From positions 1-6,153 of the forward strand of contig JAFAMS010000314.1 in the NCBI GenBank assembly GCA_019233165.1: 6,153 nt of DNA, given 5' to 3'. Under the pieces are notes generated by a model. It saw nothing but the letters and a program-made list of their open reading frames with translations. It did not search any database and was not told the DNA's origin. The first letter of the stretch is position 1; every line of letters begins with the position of its first letter. Below are positions 1-5,380 of this stretch, piece by piece. The position numbers and the translations under genes are program-made. This stretch comes from Vulcanimicrobiota bacterium. Its GTDB lineage: Bacteria; Vulcanimicrobiota; Vulcanimicrobiia; Vulcanimicrobiales; Vulcanimicrobiaceae.

Positions 1-177
1 GCGCGCGCCGAAAAATTGGTTCCGCTCGGACTCGCCACCGGTCTAAAGCTCACGCACGACGTCCCGAAGGATCATCCGATCAGTGAAAACGACGTTGAGT
101 TCGACGAAAGCTCGCACGTTTGGAAGCTCCGCCGCGAGCAAGATCGCATCTTCGCCGGCGAACCGGTGCCGGCATAG
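1..177 (+). CDS. C-terminal end of a SAF-domain, homoserine dehydrogenase-like oxidoreductase (5' end outside window)
   Basis: Frame 1 is open from the window edge to a TAG at 175-177 and gives the last 58 residues of a larger protein. The visible part reads as a SAF (beta-clip) domain: a PLGLATG stretch at about residues 8-14, then LKLTHDVPKDHPIS and NDVEFDES, ending in a charged tail with KLRREQDRIF. This pattern (the 'L..DV.KG..I..DDV' SAF core followed by a short RRE tail) is typical of the C-terminus of NAD(P)-binding homoserine dehydrogenase-like proteins. SAF domains also occur in altronate dehydratases, sialic acid synthases and FlgA-type proteins, but those usually carry the domain elsewhere or end differently. 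The catalytic and nucleotide-binding parts lie outside the window, so the reaction cannot be stated. Its stop codon touches the ATG of the next gene, which implies cotranscription. Confidence 0.6.
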   Translation, partial: ARAEKLVPLGLATGLKLTHDVPKDHPISENDVEFDESSHVWKLRREQDRIFAGEPVPA

Positions 178-1641
178 ATGAACGCTTCCGTCGAGCGTGA
201 GGTCAAGCTGGAACCTGCGCCGGAGTTCGATCTCGGCTCGCTCCACGGTTCCGGCGCGCTCGATCGCTACGCGCTCTCGCGGCCTACGCTCGAGCGCCTG
301 CACACGATTTACTACGACACCGCCGACCTCCGTCTCGCGCGCCTGGGATTCAACCTGCGCTACCGCTGGGGCGACGAAGGCTGGACCCTCAAGGTCCCGA
401 TGTCGCGCGACGAGATGGGCGCGACGCGCCAAGAACTGCGTTTCGACGGCGAGCCAGGGACGCCGCCGGCCGCGGCTGTTGCGCTGATTCGCGGCATCGT
501 GCGGCACCGCGAGATCGTCCCGGTCGTCGAGCTGCGGACGCTCCGCCGTCACGCGACCGTTGAGGGTGTCGCCGAGATCGATTGCGACGACGTCAGCGTC
601 GTTCGCTCCGGCCGCGTCGTCGCCAATTTCCGGCAGACCGAGATCGAAGCGCTCGAAAGCGCAGATGAAGCGAGCTTCGACGACGTCGTCGACCGCCTGC
701 GTTCGCTCGGCGCCGGGAAGCCGGCGTGGGAGCCGAAGCTGGAGCGCGCGCTCGGGATCACGACCGAGCCTCCGACGACGCTCGGCGACGACGAACCGGC
801 ATGCGCGCTCGTCACGCTCGCGCTCGATCTTCGTCTCGCCGATCTGCTCCGTAACGATTTCCTGATCCGCTTGCGCGCGGAAGCAGAGGACGTCCACAAA
901 GCGCGTTCGTCCGTGCGAAAGCTGCGTGCGATCCTGCGCGGATTCCGCTCGTTCCTGGACCGCGCGTGGGCGGACACCCTGCGCGAAGAGCTCCGCTGGC
1001 TCGCCGGCGAGCTCGGCAACGTGCGCGATATCGACGTCGCGCTCAACCAGCTCCACTCGCGCGCGGCGTCGGTACCGACCGCCGATGCGCCGTTCGTCGA
1101 AAAAACGCTCGAACCGCTGCGCGACGCACGCGCCGAGGGCTTGAAACGCCTGCGCGTCTCGCTCGAAGGCGAGCGTTACCTCGCTTTGATCGATGCGGTC
1201 GAAAAGGCGTCGCACGAACCGCAGTTCGGGGAGAGCCCGCCGCGAACCGCCGGGGAGCTCGCCCGCGGGACGCTCAAGAAAGCTTCAAACCGCGTGCGCA
1301 AAGCGGTCCGCCGGGCGCGCGGGAGCGTCGCGCTCAACGAGCTGCACCACGCCCGAATTCAAGTGCGCAACGGCCGCTACGCCGCCGAAGCGTGCGCGTC
1401 CGTCGTCGGAAAACGCGCCAAGCAGCTCGCCAAACGTCTCAGCCGAATGCAAGACATCCTCGGTGCAATTCACGACGCGGCCTTCGTCCAAGACCGCTTG
1501 CGCGCGACCGTCGGCGAAGCGCGAACTCCGCTCGTCGCCGGAGAACTGCTCGCGCTCGAAGCCGTCGAGGGCGAAAAAGCCCGCGACGTCTGGAAATCGG
1601 TTCGCCGCCGGGCACTCAAAGCCGACTGGACCGAGGTGTAG
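178..1641 (+). CDS. CYTH and CHAD domain-containing protein (putative inorganic triphosphatase / polyphosphate-associated)
   Basis: This 487-residue protein has an N-terminal CYTH triphosphate-tunnel domain (about residues 1-195) fused to a C-terminal CHAD alpha-helical domain (about 205-480), the architecture of the bacterial YgiF-type family. The CYTH hallmarks are present: the ExExK signature (E6, E8, K10), YYDT at 45-48, the tunnel arginines R61 and R63 in LRYR, K72 in LKV, R84-Q-E86, and the late acidic pair E155/E157. Family members hydrolyse inorganic triphosphate using metal ions. The CHAD half shows both helical repeats, with basic clusters at H240-R243-R247-K248-R250 and H390-H391-R393-R397-R400, and the LG...RD (279-284) and LG...HD (428-433) motifs. 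CHAD domains bind polyphosphate. The start is the ATG immediately after the previous stop; it has no clear Shine-Dalgarno but puts ExExK at the expected N-terminal position. The 3' end overlaps the convergent CoA-transferase gene by 26 bp. The domain call is firm, the substrate is inferred. Confidence 0.93.
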   Translation: MNASVEREVKLEPAPEFDLGSLHGSGALDRYALSRPTLERLHTIYYDTADLRLARLGFNLRYRWGDEGWTLKVPMSRDEMGATRQELRFDGEPGTPPAAAVALIRGIVRHREIVPVVELRTLRRHATVEGVAEIDCDDVSVVRSGRVVANFRQTEIEALESADEASFDDVVDRLRSLGAGKPAWEPKLERALGITTEPPTTLGDDEPACALVTLALDLRLADLLRNDFLIRLRAEAEDVHKARSSVRKLRAILRGFRSFLDRAWADTLREELRWLAGELGNVRDIDVALNQLHSRAASVPTADAPFVEKTLEPLRDARAEGLKRLRVSLEGERYLALIDAVEKASHEPQFGESPPRTAGELARGTLKKASNRVRKAVRRARGSVALNELHHARIQVRNGRYAAEACASVVGKRAKQLAKRLSRMQDILGAIHDAAFVQDRLRATVGEARTPLVAGELLALEAVEGEKARDVWKSVRRRALKADWTEV

Positions 1642-2395
1642 CGGCCCGGCTCGCGTTCAGCGCGCGCAGCGCCGCCAGCTCGTCCGGCGTCGGCGGCTCG
1701 GTCGTCCGGCAATCGTCTGCGACGCGCAGCTCCCAACCCGTCGCCGCGCGCGCGTCCTCGACGCTCGCCGTGGGATGGATCTGCGTCAAGACCAACTCCT
1801 TGGAGGCCGGGTCCGGCCGCAGGACTCCGAGCTGCGTGATCACGACCGACGGCCCGGCGCCGCGCGCTCCGGTGCGCGCCCGCGAGTCGCCGCCGTCGAG
1901 GTGTCCCACGGTCGTGAGAAAGTCGAGCTTTTTCACGAACGAGCGCAAGCTCTGGTCCATGATCACGAAGACCTCGCGCGCGTGCGTCGCGATCTCCGGC
2001 GCCCCGCCCGCACCGGGAAGCCGGCTCTGCGGGCGCGCGTAGCTCCCGATGACCGTCGTGTTGATGTTCGCGAAGCGATCGATTTGCGCCGCTCCCAAGA
2101 ACCCGATCCCGATCCGCCCGCCTTGCAGCCAGTACGTGAAGATCTCGGGGATCGAGACGATCGTCTGCGCGCGCTCGGCGATCACGTCGTCGCCGATCGA
2201 GATCGGAAGCGTCGCCGGCTTTGCACCGATCGCGCCGGACTCGTAAACCAAAACGATCTCGGGCGCGTGCGTCAGACGCGCGAGGTTCGCGGCTGCGTTG
2301 GGCCGGCCGATCCCCACGAAACAGACGTCTCCGTTCTTCAAGAGTCGCGATGCGGCGATCGTCATCATCTCGCCGGGCGCATACGACGCGTTCAT
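1616..2395 (-). CDS. CoA-transferase family I, subunit B (glutaconate CoA-transferase-like)
   Basis: This 259-residue protein is the small/beta subunit of a two-subunit family I CoA-transferase. These enzymes move CoA from an acyl-CoA donor to a free carboxylic acid through a glutamyl-CoA intermediate. Visible features are an N-terminal helix (MMTIAASRLL), a GIGRPN loop at 28-33, YESGAIGAKP at 51-60, a glycine-rich GGRIGIGFLGAAQID at 92-106, a GGAPEIA segment at 130-136 and a C-terminal HPTAS..D...ATGW motif at 207-221. E52 in YESG lies where the catalytic glutamate of GctB-type subunits is expected, which favours a true transferase over the related ring-opening hydrolase IpdB, which lacks that residue. 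The ATG at 2395 overlaps the TGA of subunit A as ATGA, so translation is probably coupled. A GGAGG lies flush against the ATG, too close to be a normal ribosome site; M10 (2368) is an alternative start. It is the last gene of the operon. The acid substrate is unknown. Confidence 0.88.
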   Translation of the reverse strand: MNASYAPGEMMTIAASRLLKNGDVCFVGIGRPNAAANLARLTHAPEIVLVYESGAIGAKPATLPISIGDDVIAERAQTIVSIPEIFTYWLQGGRIGIGFLGAAQIDRFANINTTVIGSYARPQSRLPGAGGAPEIATHAREVFVIMDQSLRSFVKKLDFLTTVGHLDGGDSRARTGARGAGPSVVITQLGVLRPDPASKELVLTQIHPTASVEDARAATGWELRVADDCRTTEPPTPDELAALRALNASRAATPRSSRL

Positions 2396-3192
2396 CCTCC
2401 GCGCACAACCTCTTCCAGCCAGCGCCCGAAGGCATCGCGGTCTCGCGAAATCGCGTCCCACCGCTCGTAGTACGCGTTGTCGCGCGGATAATAGCCGTGC
2501 GCGTAGGACGGCAGAGCACCGCGCGGGACGACCGCGACCGCCGAGAGCGTCCACGCCGGAAGCACGACCGAGTTCGCGCGCGGCTCGAGCTCTTCGACGA
2601 GCTCCTCGACCGTCACAAGGCTCCGCTTCGCCGAAAGAACGGCCTCTTTTTGGATCCCGACGATCCCCCAGATCAAAACGTTCCCTTTGCGGTCGGCCTG
2701 TTGCGCGTGAACGATCGCGACGTCCGGATTCAGCGCCGGCGTCGCCGCGAGCCGCTCGCCGGTGAACGGACACTCGATGAACTTGATCGTGGGATTGTAG
2801 CGCGGCAGATCGCCGCCGAGGTAGCCGCGCAGAACCGCGAACGGCAGGCCGGATGCGCCGGCGGCATAGCGGGCCGCCATGTCGGCGTGCGAATGCTCCT
2901 CGATCTCCAGCGGAACCGGCCAGCCGTTTTCAAACGCGTCGCGAAAGCGATGGAGCGAGCCGACGCCAGGGTTCCCCGCCCACGAGAAGATCATCTTCCG
3001 CGCGCATCCGGCGCCGATCATCTGGTCGTAGAGCACGTCCGGCGTCATGCGCACGAGCGTCAGCCTCCGCTTTCGGCGGCGGATGATCTCGTGTCCGGCC
3101 GCGTACGGCGTCAGATGCGTGAAGCCTTCGAGCGCGACGCTGTCGCCGTCACGGACGAGCTCTTCGATCGCCTCCGCCAGAGAAACGATCAC
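2392..3192 (-). CDS. CoA-transferase family I, subunit A (glutaconate CoA-transferase-like)
   Basis: This 266-residue protein is the partner alpha subunit of the same heteromeric CoA-transferase. It shows the usual order of subunit A elements: an N-terminal helix (SLAEAIEELVRDGD), a VALEGFTHLTP strand-loop at about 19-29, KRRLTLVRMTPD at 41-52, the GNPGVGS loop at 73-79, EEHSH at 98-102 followed by a RYAAGASGLPF segment at 108-118, CPFTGERL at 141-148 and LNPDVAIVHAQQADRKGNV at 154-172, a highly characteristic family I signature. Length fits GctA/IpdA relatives (about 260-320). I chose the GTG at 3192, four bases after the upstream stop, because the alignable domain begins there; the open frame extends to 3357, but that part overlaps the dehydrogenase gene and has a non-homologous, arginine-rich translation. 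No strong Shine-Dalgarno precedes the GTG, so coupling to the gene before it is likely. Glutaconate, 3-oxoacid or another acid cannot be told apart from sequence alone. Confidence 0.87.
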   Translation of the reverse strand: MIVSLAEAIEELVRDGDSVALEGFTHLTPYAAGHEIIRRRKRRLTLVRMTPDVLYDQMIGAGCARKMIFSWAGNPGVGSLHRFRDAFENGWPVPLEIEEHSHADMAARYAAGASGLPFAVLRGYLGGDLPRYNPTIKFIECPFTGERLAATPALNPDVAIVHAQQADRKGNVLIWGIVGIQKEAVLSAKRSLVTVEELVEELEPRANSVVLPAWTLSAVAVVPRGALPSYAHGYYPRDNAYYERWDAISRDRDAFGRWLEEVVRGG

Positions 3193-3196
3193 CCGG

Positions 3197-4081
3197 CTAC
3201 GGTTTCGCCTCGACGCCCGAAAGCGCGGCGAGGGTGTGGAACAGCACTGCAAAGTCCTTTGCACCGAAGCCGAGCCCGCGCGCCGCGCTGAGCATCTCGT
3301 TCGCGGCCGCCGTCGTCGGAAGCGGTACGGCGAGCTGCCGTCCCAGCTCGAGCGCAAGGTGCATGTCTTTTTGTTGCATCGTCACGTCGAACCAAGCGCG
3401 TTCCGGCATCTCGAGGACGAAAGGTCCGCGATACTGGATCATCGGCGAGGCGACGGCGCTTCCGAAGATCATCTCGCACGCGAGGGACCGCGAGATCCCG
3501 CTTTTCTCCGCGAGGAGCACGCCCTCGCTCATCGCGAGCATCTGGACCGCAAGCTGCAGGTTGATCGCGATCTTCATCACCTTGCCGTCGCCGATCTCGC
3601 CGATCCGCCGAACTTTCGGACCGATCGCGAGCAAGACGGGCTCGGCAATCTCGAACGCGCGGGGATCGCCCCCGACCATGATCAACAGCTGACCGCGGTC
3701 GACGGTGAGGCGGCTGCCGGAGACCGGCGCGTCGAGAAGCGCCGCGCCCGTCGCCTCGACGCGCCGCGCGAAGGCGCGAATCGCCGCCGGCGAAAGCGTG
3801 CTCATCTCGACGAAGATCTTGCCGGTTCCGAGCGCCGCGAGCGCGCCGTCGTTTCCCTCGCTAACCGCCGCGAGCGCTTCGTCGTCGGTCACCATGCAGC
3901 AGACGACGTCGCTGCGTTCGACCACCGCCCGCGGCGTCTGCGCGAACGCCATCCCATCAGCGATCAGCGGTTGCGCTTTCGATTTCGTGCGGTTATACCC
4001 GACCACGTCGTACTTCGCGGCGAGCAACCGGCGGACGAACGCCGATCCCATCTCGCCAAGGCCGATCATCCCGACGGTCAC
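3197..4081 (-). CDS. NAD(P)-dependent beta-hydroxyacid dehydrogenase (3-hydroxyisobutyrate dehydrogenase / glyoxylate-succinic semialdehyde reductase family)
   Basis: This 294-residue protein has the normal family length. It begins with a Rossmann fold, GMIGLGEMG (residues 4-12), and has Y29-N-R-T32 at the end of the second strand. An N-R pair there, in place of the Asp seen in NAD-specific members, suggests NADPH preference. DAPVSGS at 117-123 is the substrate-binding signature, with Ser replacing the usual last Gly. G164-x-G-x-x-x-K170-x-x-x-N174 carries the catalytic lysine and its partner asparagine. The C-terminal helical domain includes KDMHLALELG and the TAAANEM stretch. Such enzymes interconvert short hydroxyacids and their oxo forms (3-hydroxyisobutyrate, tartronate semialdehyde, glyoxylate, succinic semialdehyde). 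The start is a GTG nine bases after the M24 stop, giving a standard MTVGMIGLG opening. There is no convincing Shine-Dalgarno, consistent with coupling inside the operon. Family is certain, substrate unknown. Confidence 0.93.
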   Translation of the reverse strand: MTVGMIGLGEMGSAFVRRLLAAKYDVVGYNRTKSKAQPLIADGMAFAQTPRAVVERSDVVCCMVTDDEALAAVSEGNDGALAALGTGKIFVEMSTLSPAAIRAFARRVEATGAALLDAPVSGSRLTVDRGQLLIMVGGDPRAFEIAEPVLLAIGPKVRRIGEIGDGKVMKIAINLQLAVQMLAMSEGVLLAEKSGISRSLACEMIFGSAVASPMIQYRGPFVLEMPERAWFDVTMQQKDMHLALELGRQLAVPLPTTAAANEMLSAARGLGFGAKDFAVLFHTLAALSGVEAKP

Positions 4082-4090
4082 GGTTCGGCT

Positions 4091-5350
4091 TTAGTACGCG
4101 TTCGCGACGAAGAGCTCTTGCGCCGGGAAGCGCGTGATCACGCTGCATCCGCGCTCGGTCACGACGACTTCTTCCTCGATCCGCGCCGCCGAGAAGCCGT
4201 CGGAGGCGGGGCAGTACGTTTCGAGCGCAAAGACCATCCCCGCCTTGATCTCCATCGGGTGGTCGAGGGAATTGAGGCGGCTGATCACGGGACGCTCGTG
4301 TAACGCCAGCCCGACGCCGTGTCCGAATTGCAACCCGAATGCCTCCATCTCGCTCGAGAATCCGAACTCGTCGGCTTTCGGCCACACGCTCGCGACCCGG
4401 TCGGTCGTCATCCCCGGACGGATCAGCTCGATCGAAGCGTCGATCCACTCGCGCGCGCGTTTATACGCGTCGCGCTGGCTCGCCGTCGCGCTCCCGACGT
4501 TGAACGTCCGGTAATAGCAGGTTCGGTACCCGTTGAACGCGCTCATGATATCGAAGAAGGCCTGGTCGCCGGGGCGGATCAGACGGTCCGAAAAGTTGTG
4601 CGGGTGGGGATTGCACCGCTCTCCCGAGACGGCGTTGATCGATTCGACGTCGTCGGCGCCGAGGTCGTAGAGCTTCTTGGTCGCGAGCGCGACGATTTGG
4701 TTCTCTTTGATACCGGGCTTGAGCGCCTCGGCGATATCCTGGTACGTCGCGTCGACGAGCGCCGCCGAGGTGCTGAGCAGCAAGATCTCATCGCGCGACT
4801 TGATCTCTCGCGCGTCGTGCATCACTTGCTGCCCGTCTCGAAGCGCAATCTTCTCCCGCTCGAGCGCGAACCAGAGCGGCGGTTCGATGATATCGATACC
4901 CAGCGGCATCCCCGCTACGCCGGCTTCTCGCAAGAGCGACGCCAGCTCCCGAGCGCAACGCTCGAAGAGCCCGGCCTCGGGCGGAATCGCTCCGCGCAGC
5001 CCGTTGAGGCCGGCCCGAACGTTCTCGTCGGCGAGCCAGTTGCAATACAGGCGATGGTGCTTCGCCGCCGACCCGAAATCCCAAACCATCGGATCTCCGG
5101 TCCGAGTCAAGAGCGCGTAGCGCGTCATCTTGTCACGCGTCCACTCGCCGATCGCCGTGCTCGTGACGTACCGGATGTTGTTCAGATCGAACAAGAGCAG
5201 AGCGCCGAGCTCCGACGCGGCGAGCGCCGCGCGCGTCCGCTCCAGCCGGTACGTGCGCAGACGGTCGAAATCGACCCGCTCCTCGAAGTCGACCGCCATC
5301 GTGCCGGGTGACGGGATGGGCGGCGTTTCGGTGAATATCGATGTGAGCAT
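4091..5350 (-). CDS. M24 (creatinase/aminopeptidase P-fold) family protein with an altered metal site
   Basis: This 419-residue protein has the two-domain creatinase/prolidase layout: an N-terminal creatinase_N-like domain (about 30-175, with LLLFDLNNIRYVTS at 51-64) and a C-terminal pita-bread domain (about 185-410). Aligned by eye to the M24 signature, metal-ligand positions D267 (FFDIM), H344 (GHGVGLALHE), E377 (ALET) and E392 (RIEEE) are kept. The second Asp, expected in 'GYxxDxTRT', is C278 in GYRTCYYRTF. H249 and H251 lie in a distinctive NPHPHNFSD segment. M24-fold proteins include peptidases as well as creatinase, ectoine hydrolase and the DMSP lyase DddP, so a small-molecule hydrolase or lyase is plausible. 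The ATG at 5350 is preceded by GGAGGG at a 10-base spacing, while the longer open frame to 5659 runs into the divergent gene and reads as antisense. M18 (5299) is a weaker alternative. It is the first gene of the four-gene operon. There is no signal peptide, so it is probably cytoplasmic. Confidence 0.9.
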   Translation of the reverse strand: MLTSIFTETPPIPSPGTMAVDFEERVDFDRLRTYRLERTRAALAASELGALLLFDLNNIRYVTSTAIGEWTRDKMTRYALLTRTGDPMVWDFGSAAKHHRLYCNWLADENVRAGLNGLRGAIPPEAGLFERCARELASLLREAGVAGMPLGIDIIEPPLWFALEREKIALRDGQQVMHDAREIKSRDEILLLSTSAALVDATYQDIAEALKPGIKENQIVALATKKLYDLGADDVESINAVSGERCNPHPHNFSDRLIRPGDQAFFDIMSAFNGYRTCYYRTFNVGSATASQRDAYKRAREWIDASIELIRPGMTTDRVASVWPKADEFGFSSEMEAFGLQFGHGVGLALHERPVISRLNSLDHPMEIKAGMVFALETYCPASDGFSAARIEEEVVVTERGCSVITRFPAQELFVANAY

Positions 5351-5360
5351 CGGCGCTATT

Positions 5361-5366
5361 CCCTCC
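5361..5366 (-). promoter_or_regulatory. Shine-Dalgarno of the M24 gene
   Basis: On the minus strand this reads GGAGGG, 10 bases before the ATG at 5350. It is a strong match to the anti-Shine-Dalgarno, though the spacing is at the long end. It supports 5350 over the alternative start at 5299, which has no such site. Confidence 0.6.
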
Positions 5367-5371
5367 GATCG

Positions 5372-5376
5372 AAGGG
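5372..5376 (+). promoter_or_regulatory. Shine-Dalgarno of the substrate-binding protein gene
   Basis: AAGGG lies four bases before the ATG at 5381. An in-frame TAG at 5378-5380 directly precedes that ATG, so no longer start is possible, and the site fits this start. Confidence 0.55.
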
Positions 5377-5380
5377 TTAG

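Larger units (their letters stand above)
5361..5376. promoter_or_regulatory. 16-bp near-palindrome between divergent genes (candidate operator)
   Basis: The sequence CCCTCCGATCGAAGGG matches its own reverse complement at 14 of 16 bases; only the pair at 5365/5372 fails. It sits inside the 30-bp gap between the two divergent starts and embeds both ribosome-binding sites. Symmetry and position fit an operator for a dimeric regulator, but symmetric placement of two purine-rich Shine-Dalgarno sequences could also create it by chance. No regulator gene is in the window. Confidence 0.35.

Noticed and set aside
43..1215. 390-codon open frame on the minus strand
   Set aside because: It lies opposite the well-supported SAF and CYTH-CHAD genes; its translation is arginine-rich and low in recognisable motifs, as expected for antisense frames in GC-rich DNA.
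966..2042. 358-codon plus-strand open frame crossing the end of the CYTH-CHAD gene
   Set aside because: It is an out-of-frame reading of CYTH-CHAD followed by antisense of CoA-transferase B, with extreme Arg/Ala content.
2396..2773. N-terminal extension of CoA-transferase subunit B
   Set aside because: It is an out-of-frame reading of subunit A; the family domain starts just after the ATG at 2395.
2221..3291. 356-codon open frame on the plus strand
   Set aside because: It is antisense to both CoA-transferase subunits, which show clear family motifs; the plus-strand reading does not.
3193..3357. N-terminal extension of CoA-transferase subunit A
   Set aside because: It overlaps the conserved C-terminus of the dehydrogenase in another frame and gives an arginine- and serine-rich stretch unlike any CoA-transferase.
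3047..4303. 418-codon open frame on the plus strand
   Set aside because: It is antisense to the dehydrogenase and parts of the M24 and CoA-transferase genes, and its translation is dominated by Arg, His and Asp with no domain pattern.
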